This document shows positions 14,983-23,880 of a stretch of 64,000 nt of DNA, one piece after another; the stretch's first letter is position 1, and the number at the start of each line of letters is the position of its first letter. Source of the DNA: GWA1-39-11 sp964640435 (lineage in GTDB: Bacteria > Patescibacteriota > Microgenomatia > Levybacterales > GWA1-39-11). The position numbers and the translations under genes were made by a program. The stretch is taken from contig CAZXFJ010000001.1 in NCBI GenBank assembly GCA_964640435.1, positions 118,223-182,222 of the forward strand, written 5' to 3'. The notes below the pieces were generated by a model that saw only the letters and a program-made list of their open reading frames with translations, searched no databases and had not been told where the DNA came from.

Positions 14983-16962
14983 ATGGAATTAATTTTTGGA
15001 AAATTAACACTAGAATCTCTTCCTCATGAATGGTTCACCATTGGTGGAACAATTTTCATGAGTATGACAGGAGTATTGATTGCTGCTGCTCTAACATACT
15101 TTAAAAAATGGACTTGGCTTTGGAAAGGATGGCTTACCTCTGTTGATCCAAAAAAAATCGGAGTAATGTACATAATTGTTGCAACAGCAATGCTTTTCCG
15201 CGGAGGACTTGATGCTGTTATGATTTGGTTTCAGCAGGCAATGGCTGCGGGTGCCTCTCAGGGATACTTGTCCTCTGGACACTTTCAGGAAATATTTACG
15301 GCACATGGAAACATTATGGTTTTCTTTGTGACGATGGGATTTTTGTTTGGGTTGATGAATATTATTATTCCACTTCAGATTGGGACTCGTGACTTAGCAT
15401 TCCCATTTTTAAACACCTTAGGATTTTGGTTGTATGTTGCAGGTGCAATAATGGTAAACATATTCTTTGTTTTTGGTGGACAATTTTCTGCTGCTGGTTG
15501 GCTTGCAGTTGCACCACTTTCAGAAACTCAATTTAGTCCCGGTGTGGGAGTAGACTATTGGATTTGGAGCTTGCAAATATCGGGATTAGGAACACTTTTG
15601 GGTGGAATAAATTTCTTAGTAACAATAATTAAAAACCGTGCCCCAGGAATGACTTTAACACGTATGCCAATATTTGTTTGGGCATCTCTTTTTAGTATGG
15701 CAATTGTAGTAACAATTTTTCCTATATTAACAATTACAACTGGATTACTAGCACTAGATAGATTTTTAGGATTTCATTTTTTTACAACAACTCATGGAGG
15801 AAACGCAATGATGTATATAAATATGATTTGGATGTGGGGTCACCCCGAAGTATATGTTTTGATTTTGCCTGCATATGGAATATATTCAGAGATCGTTTCA
15901 ACCTTTTCTCGTAAAAAACTTGCGGGTTACTATTCATCTATCTTAGGTCTATTTGGCGTTTCAATAATTGCTATGCTTGTTTGGTTGCATCATTTTTTCA
16001 CAATGGGTGCGGGAGCAGATGTTAATGCATTCTTTGGAATTTCTACAATGATAATTTCAATTCCGACTGCAGTACTTTTTTTCAACTGGATAGCAACAAT
16101 GTATAAAGGAAAAATAAAATTCGCTACTCCTATGCTTTGGTTTTTAGGTTTTGTTGCAACGTTTACGTTTGGAGGAATGGCAGGAATGTTACTGTCTTCT
16201 CCGCCGGCAGATTTTCAATTACACAATAGTTTATTTTTAGTTGCCCATTTCCACACAATGGTTATAGGTGGAGCATTATTTGCAATTTTTGCAGGAATTT
16301 ATTATTGGTTTCCAAAGGTTACTGGATTTATGCTTGATGAAAAACTTGGGGCTTACGCTTTTTGGTTATGGATCATTGGCTTCTTTATGTCTTTTACTCC
16401 ACTTTATATTTTAGGACTAATGGGGGCTACAAGGCGTCTTAATCATTACCCCGCTGAAACTGGTTGGCAACCTTTGTTTATTATGGCAGCTTTTGGGGGA
16501 ATACTAATTGGTATAGGAGCAGTGCTTCAAGTTGTTCAAATAATAGTTAGTGTTAAAAACAGAAAGAAGAATGAGGATAAAACGGGGGACCCTTGGAATG
16601 GTAGAACGCTTGAATGGGCAACGCCATCTCCTGTTCCCTTTTATAACTTCGCTGTAATACCACAGGTTACATCTCGAGATGCATTTTGGGAAATGAAGAA
16701 GGAAGAGAGAAGGAAAAATAAACATGAATATTTTAAATATCAAAGTTTCATGATGCCAAAAAATACAGCAATGGGAATATATGTTTCAGTTTTCATATTT
16801 TTAGCAGGATTTGGTTTTGTATGGCACATTATTTGGTTAATAATATTTGGAATATTAGGTGCTATTGCTTGTTTCATTATCCGTTCATTTGAAGAACATA
16901 ATGAATATATAGTAAGTGCAGCTGAAATTAAAAAGTTAGATGAAGCAGAACATGGAAAATAA
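14983..16962 (+). CDS. cyoB: Cytochrome o ubiquinol oxidase subunit I, K-channel lysine replaced by leucine
   Basis: This 659-residue subunit carries the catalytic centre. Haem/copper ligands are all present: His108 and His424 (low-spin haem), His287, His336 and His337 (CuB) and His422 (high-spin haem), plus the cross-link Tyr291. The D-channel Asp137 and the HPEVY Glu289 are retained. Quinol-site residues Arg73, Asp77 and His100 match E. coli Arg71, Asp75 and His98, but Gln101 is replaced by Glu103. The motif SIPTGVK of E. coli (Lys362) reads SIPTAVL here, with Leu365 encoded by CTT at 16075-16077. It starts one base after the cyoA stop (TAA-T-ATG). Confidence 0.95.
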   Translation: MELIFGKLTLESLPHEWFTIGGTIFMSMTGVLIAAALTYFKKWTWLWKGWLTSVDPKKIGVMYIIVATAMLFRGGLDAVMIWFQQAMAAGASQGYLSSGHFQEIFTAHGNIMVFFVTMGFLFGLMNIIIPLQIGTRDLAFPFLNTLGFWLYVAGAIMVNIFFVFGGQFSAAGWLAVAPLSETQFSPGVGVDYWIWSLQISGLGTLLGGINFLVTIIKNRAPGMTLTRMPIFVWASLFSMAIVVTIFPILTITTGLLALDRFLGFHFFTTTHGGNAMMYINMIWMWGHPEVYVLILPAYGIYSEIVSTFSRKKLAGYYSSILGLFGVSIIAMLVWLHHFFTMGAGADVNAFFGISTMIISIPTAVLFFNWIATMYKGKIKFATPMLWFLGFVATFTFGGMAGMLLSSPPADFQLHNSLFLVAHFHTMVIGGALFAIFAGIYYWFPKVTGFMLDEKLGAYAFWLWIIGFFMSFTPLYILGLMGATRRLNHYPAETGWQPLFIMAAFGGILIGIGAVLQVVQIIVSVKNRKKNEDKTGDPWNGRTLEWATPSPVPFYNFAVIPQVTSRDAFWEMKKEERRKNKHEYFKYQSFMMPKNTAMGIYVSVFIFLAGFGFVWHIIWLIIFGILGAIACFIIRSFEEHNEYIVSAAEIKKLDEAEHGK

Positions 16963-17548
16963 TATATCTAAAAAAAGAATCGAACAAGAATCACTTGAAA
17001 AAAATCAGTTAGGGTTTTGGATCTACTTGATGACTGATTTAATAATGTTTGGTGCGCTGTTTGCAGCTTTTGCAGTTTTACGAAATAGTACATTTGGTGG
17101 ACCAACTGGAATACAATTGTTTGACTTACCTTTTGTTTTGGTCGAAACATTAATTCTTCTAACAAGTAGTTTTATTTGTGGAATTATGTTTATAGAGAGT
17201 AAAACAAGAAATAGGAAAAGAACATTATTATTGATGGGAATATTATTTATTTTAGGTTTAATCTTTTTGGGAATGGAAATTTATGAATTTGCAAAGTTCT
17301 TTGCAGAAGGTGCAACGCCATTAACTAGTGCATTTCTGTCATCTTACTTTACTCTTGTAGGTACACATGGATTACATATTTTAGCGGGGCTTATATGGTT
17401 ACTCATTCTTTTTGTTGTAATACTTAAGAATGGCTTTACTGCTGGAAACTCAAGAAAGCTTACGCTGTTTTCAATTTTCTGGCATTTCCTTGATCTTGTG
17501 TGGATATTTATTTTTGCAATAGTATATTTGATGGGAGTTGCATTATGA
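16952..17548 (+). CDS. cyoC: Cytochrome o ubiquinol oxidase subunit III
   Basis: The 198-residue product has five predicted membrane helices, as in E. coli CyoC. GFWIYLMTDLIMFGALFAAFAV and SYFTLVGTHGLHILAGLIW are typical of the family. It overlaps the cyoB stop; ATG 16952 gives an 11-base overlap, and ATG 16940 is an alternative start. The TGA stop overlaps the cyoD ATG (ATGA at 17545-17548). Confidence 0.93.
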   Translation: MENNISKKRIEQESLEKNQLGFWIYLMTDLIMFGALFAAFAVLRNSTFGGPTGIQLFDLPFVLVETLILLTSSFICGIMFIESKTRNRKRTLLLMGILFILGLIFLGMEIYEFAKFFAEGATPLTSAFLSSYFTLVGTHGLHILAGLIWLLILFVVILKNGFTAGNSRKLTLFSIFWHFLDLVWIFIFAIVYLMGVAL

Positions 17549-17901
17549 AAAAATATAAAACATATATATTTGGTTTTATTTTGTGTCTAATATTAACTTT
17601 TGCATCTTACTTCGTAGTTTCTGAGCATGTTAATTCATCTCATCAGTCAATTTCTCATGAAACATTAATTCCGTTAATTTTAGTATTTGCAGTAGCACAA
17701 TTAATAGTTCAACTTATATTTTTCTTACATCTTTTATCCAAGAGAGAATCGGGTAGAAATTGGAGAATAATTATTTTTATATCTACCATTTCGATAATTC
17801 TTGTTATAATATTTGGATCTCTTTGGATTATGGATAATTTAAATTATCATATGACTCCTAAAGAGGTAAGGGATTATATATTAGAACAGGATAGGTTATA
17901 A
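17545..17901 (+). CDS. cyoD: Cytochrome o ubiquinol oxidase subunit IV
   Basis: The 118-residue product has three predicted membrane helices and corresponds to the small assembly subunit of bo-type oxidases. I chose ATG 17545, which overlaps the cyoC stop by ATGA; a longer frame from 17500 lies inside cyoC. FAVAQLIVQLIFFLHLL matches the second helix of the family. Sequence support is moderate and context strong. Confidence 0.88.
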   Translation: MKKYKTYIFGFILCLILTFASYFVVSEHVNSSHQSISHETLIPLILVFAVAQLIVQLIFFLHLLSKRESGRNWRIIIFISTISIILVIIFGSLWIMDNLNYHMTPKEVRDYILEQDRL

Positions 17902-17902
17902 A

Positions 17903-18742
17903 TTGTTTAAAGCATATTATCGACTTACAAAACCCGGTATCATTTATGGAAATCTCCTAGCCGCAGTTGCTGGTTTCTTATTGGCATCACAATGGTCTAT
18001 TAATCTCTTCTTGTTAATCTACATGGTTGTAGGTCTTTCTACGATAATTGCATCAGGGTGCGTTTTTAATAATATCCTTGATAGAAAGATTGATTCAAAA
18101 ATGGATCGAACAAGAAAACGATCTTTAGTTACGGGAAAGATATCCATAGCTAGTGCTTTAGTATATGGTACAGCACTTGGAATAACAGGATTTTTTGTAT
18201 TATATTTTTTCACTAATACGCTAACTACTCTTATTGCTTTTACAGGTTGGTTTTTTTATGTAGTTGTTTATGGAGTAGCTAAGCGAGGGACGGTATACAG
18301 TACTATAATTGGAAGCGTTGCTGGTGCGGTTCCACCGGTCGTCGGATATGTATCTGTAACAAATCAGGTAGATTTTCTTGCTGTTTTCCTTTTTCTAATT
18401 CTAGTTGTCTGGCAAATGCCACATTTTTATGCGATCGCGATTTTTAGAAAAAAAGATTATGAAACAGCGGGACTTCCTGTTTTAAGTGTAAAAGAAGGAA
18501 TAGATTCAGCAAAAAAGCATATTATTTTTTATATAGTTTTATTTACAATTCTTACTTCAAGTGTTTTTGTATTCGGATTTAAAGGATATATATACCTTAT
18601 TCCAATACTTTATATAAGTATTTATTGGTTGTTTGAATCAATTGATGGATTAAAACAGGAAAATAGTGAGGTGTGGGCTAGAAAAATGTTTAAGACATCT
18701 CTTCTTGTCTTACTTGTATTTTGTATAACAATTTCTATATAA
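17903..18742 (+). CDS. cyoE: Protohaem IX farnesyltransferase (haem O synthase)
   Basis: This UbiA-family membrane enzyme attaches farnesyl to haem b to make haem O for the oxidase. The 279-residue product starts at TTG 17903 (LFKAYYRLTKPGIIYGNLL), which aligns with the CyoE N-terminus. The Asp-rich motif NNILDRKIDSKMDRTRKR is at about residues 52-69, and WQMPHFYAIAIFRKKDYETAGLP is the second signature. Its stop codon lies inside the -10 element of the next gene. Confidence 0.94.
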   Translation: MFKAYYRLTKPGIIYGNLLAAVAGFLLASQWSINLFLLIYMVVGLSTIIASGCVFNNILDRKIDSKMDRTRKRSLVTGKISIASALVYGTALGITGFFVLYFFTNTLTTLIAFTGWFFYVVVYGVAKRGTVYSTIIGSVAGAVPPVVGYVSVTNQVDFLAVFLFLILVVWQMPHFYAIAIFRKKDYETAGLPVLSVKEGIDSAKKHIIFYIVLFTILTSSVFVFGFKGYIYLIPILYISIYWLFESIDGLKQENSEVWARKMFKTSLLVLLVFCITISI

Positions 18743-18743
18743 T
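18738..18743 (+). promoter_or_regulatory. -10 element of the small membrane protein gene, overlapping the cyoE stop
   Basis: TATAAT contains the cyoE stop TAA at 18740-18742 and ends 6 bases before ATG 18750, predicting a leaderless transcript. Confidence 0.55.
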
Positions 18744-18749
18744 TTTCTT

Positions 18750-18998
18750 ATGCTTCTAATTCACATAATAATAGCAATCGCAAGTCTTATATATTCAGGT
18801 TATGTATTCTTAAAACCATCAAAGCGCGGAGTTAATATCGCATACGGTTTAGTTGCTGCAACAATTACTACTGGAACATATTTGGTGGTTCTTATGCCAT
18901 CACACATGGTATCCGCATGTATTTCGGGGTTAATTTATCTAGCTCTTGTGTCAGTTGGTATTATTTTTGCAAATAGAAAGCTTGCAAGGGCTAAATAA
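18750..18998 (+). CDS. Small membrane protein at the end of the cyo operon
   Basis: The 82-residue product is mostly hydrophobic, with three likely membrane helices (about residues 1-20, 29-49 and 53-75) and a basic C-terminus. I do not recognise a family. It lies 7 bases after cyoE on the same strand, so it may be an accessory or assembly protein of the oxidase, but it also has its own -10 element. It converges with the flavin dehydrogenase gene. Confidence 0.7.
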   Translation: MLLIHIIIAIASLIYSGYVFLKPSKRGVNIAYGLVAATITTGTYLVVLMPSHMVSACISGLIYLALVSVGIIFANRKLARAK

Positions 18999-19024
18999 TT
19001 CCTTCTTTTTACTCCTTATTTATT

Positions 19025-20680
19025 TTACCAGCTTGTTCTTATGTGACTCATTGCGTATTCAAGTGAGCCATTAACTTTCTTACCAGGGTTAAAAATATTT
19101 TGAGGATCAAATATTTTTTTAGTTTCTTCAAAAAGTTTTACGATATCTTCGCCATACATTTCTTTCAGATATGGCGTACGAATTAATCCATCATTATGCT
19201 CACCTGTTATAGATCCTTTATACTTTGAGACGATTGCATAAACTTGATCAGAGATTTCAGGAATAGCGGTCCTCACAGCTGGATTAGTAATATCAACAAG
19301 TGGAATTATGTGAAAGTTTCCATTTCCAACATGTCCTGCAACAGTGTAAATAAATTCTGGATGTTTTTTGAGAATATCAGTTACTTGGGGAAGAACTTCT
19401 GAGATATGTTCAGGTTTAATAACAAAGTCATCAATGAATGGAGCAGTGTGTTTATCATGTATTTTCTTTCGAAGAAGATTGAAGCTTTCACGACGAACTA
19501 GCCAATATTTTTTCTCTTCATCATCTTCTGCAGTTTGACACTGTGGATGAAGTGGTTTAATTTTTTCTTTTAATGTTTTTACTTTTTCTTCAACCTCTTC
19601 TTTTGAGTCTCCAGTAAAATCAATTTGTAAAATTAATTTTGGTAAATGCTGTCCTGTGAACAAGTCAAAGAAGGCAGGAAGAAATGCAAATCCTGCATCA
19701 ACCATTCCTTTAGGCCCTAATTGTTTTGAGAATTCTATAAAGTATTTTAGTGCAAGTTTTAAAGTGTTATCGTCATAAGACTCAAAGCTTTCAGGTTGAA
19801 GTGGTAATACCATATTAATTATATCTCCAAGGTGAGAAGTATCATGAAGATATATTACTAACATGTCATGGTGCTTTTTTACAGGAACGAGTTCTAAATC
19901 TCCTTCAACAAGCATTCCAAGTGTTCCTTGAGCTCCTACCCAGAGTTTCGTTAAGTCAAAGGTTTTATTTTCTTTATCATAGATATTCCATAAAAAGTAT
20001 CCTGCAGAGTTTTTAGTAACATCAGGTTTTGCTGCCATAATTTTGTCATAGTTCATATTTATAAGACCAAACATTTTGTTATAAAGTTCTCCTTCAAAAT
20101 TTGTTTGTGTCATTTTTTGATTGAGTTCTGCTTCTGTTAACTTTTTAAATTCATATGAATTTCCATCAGACAAAACTGCTTTTATTCTTTTTACATAATT
20201 TTCTGTTTTCCCGTACTGCAAAGATTTTTCTCCTCCAGAGTTGTTGTTAAAAATTCCTCCCATTGCGCAAAGTTCACGAGAAGCAGGGTAGGAGGGAAAA
20301 ATTAAATCTTTTTGTAATGTTTCTTTTTCAAAATCTCTGTAGAAGACTCCTGGTTCTGTTGATGCAACATTTCCGTTAATACCTAGGAAATGATTCATGT
20401 ATTTTCCGAAAGCAACAATTATGGATTCATTAATGGATCCACCGCTCATATCTGTTCCTGCAGATCTTCCTGTTAGTGATAGTTCTGGGTGTGCAGCTTT
20501 ATTTTTGTCCACAAACTTAACCAGATTTTCTACATCCCCTGTGTCTTTTGGAAATACAACAACTTTAGGTTTAACTTCAAAGAGCGAAGCATCATGGCTA
20601 TGTGCCACTAGTGTTTCTTCGTCTGTTGCGACATCACCCTTAAAGTTTTGTTTTAACTCGTTTAATAAATTCTCGTCCAT
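19025..20680 (-). CDS. FAD-binding oxidoreductase, GlcD/D-lactate dehydrogenase type
   Basis: This 551-residue flavoprotein has an N-terminal FAD-binding-4 domain (LTGRSAGTDMSGGSI near residue 70 binds the pyrophosphate) and a C-terminal FAD-oxidase domain with GHVGNGNFHIIPL and GEHNDGLIRTPYL. The family oxidises D-2-hydroxyacids such as glycolate or D-lactate and often passes electrons to quinones. There is no C-terminal iron-sulphur domain and no glcE/glcF nearby. It is the last gene of the glycerate kinase-transketolase operon (one-base overlap) and faces the cyo operon. Exact substrate unknown. Confidence 0.85.
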   Translation of the reverse strand: MDENLLNELKQNFKGDVATDEETLVAHSHDASLFEVKPKVVVFPKDTGDVENLVKFVDKNKAAHPELSLTGRSAGTDMSGGSINESIIVAFGKYMNHFLGINGNVASTEPGVFYRDFEKETLQKDLIFPSYPASRELCAMGGIFNNNSGGEKSLQYGKTENYVKRIKAVLSDGNSYEFKKLTEAELNQKMTQTNFEGELYNKMFGLINMNYDKIMAAKPDVTKNSAGYFLWNIYDKENKTFDLTKLWVGAQGTLGMLVEGDLELVPVKKHHDMLVIYLHDTSHLGDIINMVLPLQPESFESYDDNTLKLALKYFIEFSKQLGPKGMVDAGFAFLPAFFDLFTGQHLPKLILQIDFTGDSKEEVEEKVKTLKEKIKPLHPQCQTAEDDEEKKYWLVRRESFNLLRKKIHDKHTAPFIDDFVIKPEHISEVLPQVTDILKKHPEFIYTVAGHVGNGNFHIIPLVDITNPAVRTAIPEISDQVYAIVSKYKGSITGEHNDGLIRTPYLKEMYGEDIVKLFEETKKIFDPQNIFNPGKKVNGSLEYAMSHIRTSW

Positions 20681-21666
20681 TACTTTCTTGATATAACTTT
20701 ATTAACTGCTTCTATTATTGCATCTTTATCCATTTTATATTTTTTAATAAGTTCTGCTGGTGTTCCGGACTCTCCAAATGTGTCTTGTAATCCAATAAAT
20801 TCTATTGGTGTGGGGTTGGTTTTTGCTAAAGCTTCTGCGATAGCTCCTCCTAAACCTCCTGCTGCTTGATGGTCTTCTACAGTTACAACAGCACCTGTTT
20901 GCTTTGCGAGGGCTGCAACACCATCAATATCAAGTGGTTTTATAGAGGCAACATTTGCAACAAGTGCGTTTATGTTTTTCTCCTCAAGTTCTTTTGCAGC
21001 AAGAAGTGCTTGGTAGAGAAGCCAACCAGTTCCAAATATTACGACCTGTGGGTTATCAGTTGTCCAATAGACTTGAACTTTGCCATCATATGGTGTTTCC
21101 TCAGTTGTCATGATTGGGCTTTTATCACGTGAGAAGCGTAAAAAATATGGACCAAAGTCTTTTCCTGCAGCAATTGTTGTCTTGCGAGCTTCAATTGCGT
21201 CGCATGGGACTAAAACTCGCATTCCGGGCCAAGAACGGACACTAGCAATATCTTCGGTTGCTTGATGCGTTGCGCCATCTGGTCCTGTCATAATTCCTGC
21301 ATGATGAGCAGCAACTTTAACATTTGCATTGTTGTAAACTGCAGTAGTTCTAATTGTTTCCCAATTTTTCCCCGGAGAAAATGTGGAATATGATGCAATG
21401 AATGCAATTTTGCCGGTGACTCCAAGACCCGCTGCAATAGCAGCCATATTCTGCTCTGCAACTCCTATTTCAAAATATCGATCTGGATATTTCTTCGCAA
21501 ACTCCTCAACTTTTGTCGATTCTGTGAGATCAGCACATAGTGCAACCACATTTGGATCTTGATCGCCAAGTTCTACAAGTCCTTTACCAAAACCTGTACG
21601 AGTTGCATCCATTTCTGGTTTTTCATCAAACATTTTTTCGTTTAATTTTAAATCTTTATTTAACAT
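20680..21666 (-). CDS. Transketolase, C-terminal subunit
   Basis: The 328-residue product covers the pyrimidine-binding and C-terminal domains of transketolase as a separate chain. Typical segments are DPNVVALCADLTESTKVEEF, VAEQNMAAIAAGLG with the catalytic glutamate, HHAGIMTGPDGATHQATED and the final DTFGESGTPAELIKKY. With the upstream N-terminal subunit it would move two-carbon units in the non-oxidative pentose phosphate route. Start and stop overlap the neighbours by one base each. Confidence 0.93.
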   Translation of the reverse strand: MLNKDLKLNEKMFDEKPEMDATRTGFGKGLVELGDQDPNVVALCADLTESTKVEEFAKKYPDRYFEIGVAEQNMAAIAAGLGVTGKIAFIASYSTFSPGKNWETIRTTAVYNNANVKVAAHHAGIMTGPDGATHQATEDIASVRSWPGMRVLVPCDAIEARKTTIAAGKDFGPYFLRFSRDKSPIMTTEETPYDGKVQVYWTTDNPQVVIFGTGWLLYQALLAAKELEEKNINALVANVASIKPLDIDGVAALAKQTGAVVTVEDHQAAGGLGGAIAEALAKTNPTPIEFIGLQDTFGESGTPAELIKKYKMDKDAIIEAVNKVISRK

Positions 21667-22526
21667 TATTGTCCTTTCTCAATTTTTCCTTGTAATGTTC
21701 TCAATTCTTCAAGAGCTTTATCTGCTTCCTCTTTTCCAGGTGGTTTTCCATGCCATTCAGGTAAATTCTCCATAAAATCTACTCCTTGCCCAGGAGTTGT
21801 ATGAGCAATAATAACTGATGGTTTTTGATGAACTGCTCGTGCTTGATTAATTGCGTCATTAAATGCTCTAAAGTTGTGTCCATCAACTTCTTGTACAAAC
21901 CAATTGAAGCTTTCATATTTTGCGCGTAAATATTCAAGAGGCATAACATTTTCTGTGTAACCATCTATTTGAATATTATTTCTGTCTATAACAACGGTTA
22001 AGTTATCCAGATTATATTTTGCGGCCGACATTACTGCTTCCCATGTATTTCCTTCTTGATGCTCGCCATCAGATGTTAAGCAGTATACCTGATATTTTTT
22101 CTTATCAAGTTTTCCTGCAAGAGCAATTCCAATTGATTGGGAAATTCCTTCGCCAAGTGGGCCAGAGGTTGTTTCGACTCCGGGCAAGGCCCCTCTATGG
22201 GGGTGACCCTGAAGACGAGAGTTTAATTTTCTTAGTGTTTTTAATTCTTCCTCAGGAAAATATCCTGCCATGGCAAGTGCAACGTACTGAATTGGGCAGA
22301 TGTGCCCATTGGACAAGACGAGTCTATCTCTATCAGGCCAAGTAGGGTTTTTAGGATCGTGGTTTAAGACGTGGAAATACATTGCTATAAAAATATCAGC
22401 CATTCCAAGAGGTCCGGCACTATGTCCTGATCCTGCTTCGAGAAGTGTTTCTATAACAAGCTCGCGTGCCCTGACTGCTTTTAGCTCTAAATCCCTTAAT
22501 TTATCATCAAAAATATCTTCTATCAT
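21666..22526 (-). CDS. Transketolase, N-terminal subunit
   Basis: The 286-residue product is the thiamine-pyrophosphate half of a split transketolase. GHSAGPLGMADIFIAMYF carries the His that contacts the cofactor, and SDGEHQEGNTWEA followed by NNIQIDG is the Mg-TPP motif. Split transketolases are common in archaea and several bacterial lineages. It overlaps glycerate kinase by 4 bases and its partner subunit by one base, so equal expression is likely. Confidence 0.93.
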   Translation of the reverse strand: MIEDIFDDKLRDLELKAVRARELVIETLLEAGSGHSAGPLGMADIFIAMYFHVLNHDPKNPTWPDRDRLVLSNGHICPIQYVALAMAGYFPEEELKTLRKLNSRLQGHPHRGALPGVETTSGPLGEGISQSIGIALAGKLDKKKYQVYCLTSDGEHQEGNTWEAVMSAAKYNLDNLTVVIDRNNIQIDGYTENVMPLEYLRAKYESFNWFVQEVDGHNFRAFNDAINQARAVHQKPSVIIAHTTPGQGVDFMENLPEWHGKPPGKEEADKALEELRTLQGKIEKGQ

Positions 22527-23800
22527 TTTCGCAGTATTACCATTAAATCAGATACGTTACTTGGAAGTCTACCCGTAATGATTCCATCTCCGGTTTTTTC
22601 AAAAAAATCAAAAGTGCTGTTCGTATCAAGAAATCCCTTCGCCTTAATACTAAGATTTCGTGCTTCTTCAATTGTTTTCTCATCACCTATTGCTCCAGCA
22701 AATTCTGAATTATCCCATCCATCAGAATCAAAAGAACAAATAGTTACTCCATGTTTTAATTCATCCAGCGCTCCTAAAACTAACTCCTGATTACGTCCTC
22801 CTTTTCCGCCTCGTTTTCCAACATGAACAGTAGTTTCTCCACCGACTAAGAGTATTGTTCCAGGGTGGGTATCGCGAATTAGTTTATGGCCAGCACTTTT
22901 GGCTTCCGACTGGAATCTATCAGAAAAAATACTAGCTTTATATCCTAACTCTTTTGCCTTTTTTAACATTGCGAGAAGAGCAGTTTCATTACTTAAAACC
23001 ATAATGTTTGAGACTTTGTTAAAGTATTTTTTGTCCTTTGGTTTTTCAACAAAAGCATTTTCTTTTAGTTTTAACTTTGCTTCTAATTTATATTTTTTAA
23101 TAATATGGTGGGCATCTTCAATTGTGGTTTTATCCATAACAGTAGGACCTGATGCGATTGTTGATAAGTCATTTCCTGGGACATCAGAATAAATTAATGT
23201 TGCAACAGTTGCTGGATACAGCTTTTCTGCTAAACCACCGCCTTTAACGTCTGACAGATGTTTTCTAACAATATTCATTTCTGTAATATCTGCACCTGAT
23301 TTAAGAAGTGCTTTTCCAACGTTTATTTTTTGGTTTAAAGTTAATTTGTGTGGGGCAACTAGCATTGCTGACCCTCCTCCGCAGATGACAATAAGAACTA
23401 AATCCTTTTTGGTTAGCTTTGAGAGTTTTGAGATAATTTTCTTTGTAAATTTAAAGTTTGCCTCAGATGGTAGTGGATGAGTGCCTTTTGTAAATTCAAT
23501 TTTTTTAAACTTTTCACCTTCCGTATCAATTACCCAACCCTCTGTAAGTTTGTCAGAAATTAAGTTTTCTAGTAGCTTTGCATTGCCCGCTGATCCTTTA
23601 CCAAATCCTAGGATAAAAACTCTTTCAAAATCATCAAGATCAAATGTTTGATCAACAATTCTTAAAGTATTTAAATGTTTATGAACGTTGGCTTTGAAAA
23701 CTTCCTCTGGCTGAATTGAGTTTAGTGCTGCTTCTACAAGTTCTAAAACTACTTTTCTCTCAGGGGTTTTTGCAAGATGGGCAAAGTTCTTGATAAACAT
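22523..23800 (-). CDS. Glycerate 2-kinase, MOFRL family
   Basis: The 425-residue product resembles type II glycerate kinases that make 2-phosphoglycerate. Signatures are the N-terminal FGKGSAGNAKLLE, VICGGGSAMLVAPH in the middle, and GGETTVHVGKRGGKGGRNQE of the C-terminal MOFRL domain. As the first gene of the operon it could feed glycerate into lower glycolysis while the flavin dehydrogenase and transketolase handle related small sugars and acids. The start ATG is near a TAGAAT -10 candidate. Confidence 0.92.
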   Translation of the reverse strand: MFIKNFAHLAKTPERKVVLELVEAALNSIQPEEVFKANVHKHLNTLRIVDQTFDLDDFERVFILGFGKGSAGNAKLLENLISDKLTEGWVIDTEGEKFKKIEFTKGTHPLPSEANFKFTKKIISKLSKLTKKDLVLIVICGGGSAMLVAPHKLTLNQKINVGKALLKSGADITEMNIVRKHLSDVKGGGLAEKLYPATVATLIYSDVPGNDLSTIASGPTVMDKTTIEDAHHIIKKYKLEAKLKLKENAFVEKPKDKKYFNKVSNIMVLSNETALLAMLKKAKELGYKASIFSDRFQSEAKSAGHKLIRDTHPGTILLVGGETTVHVGKRGGKGGRNQELVLGALDELKHGVTICSFDSDGWDNSEFAGAIGDEKTIEEARNLSIKAKGFLDTNSTFDFFEKTGDGIITGRLPSNVSDLMVILRK

Positions 23801-23805
23801 GGATT

Positions 23806-23811
23806 ATTCTA
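23806..23811 (-). promoter_or_regulatory. -10 candidate of the glycerate kinase operon
   Basis: TAGAAT on the minus strand lies 5 bases before the start codon; an alternative TAAAAT lies about 10 bases before it. Either gives a very short leader. Confidence 0.35.
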
Positions 23812-23845
23812 TTTTATCTCATTATTAAAAATGTTCCAAGTTCAA

Positions 23846-23874
23846 TTGAGAAATAGATCGTTCGGTAATATAAT
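23846..23874 (+). promoter_or_regulatory. Promoter of the 711-residue orphan, leaderless type
   Basis: TTGAGA at 23846-23851, a 17-base spacer, TATAAT at 23869-23874, then 6 bases to ATG 23881. This is one of the cleanest examples of the leaderless pattern because both hexamers are good. Confidence 0.75.
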
Positions 23875-23880
23875 TACACT

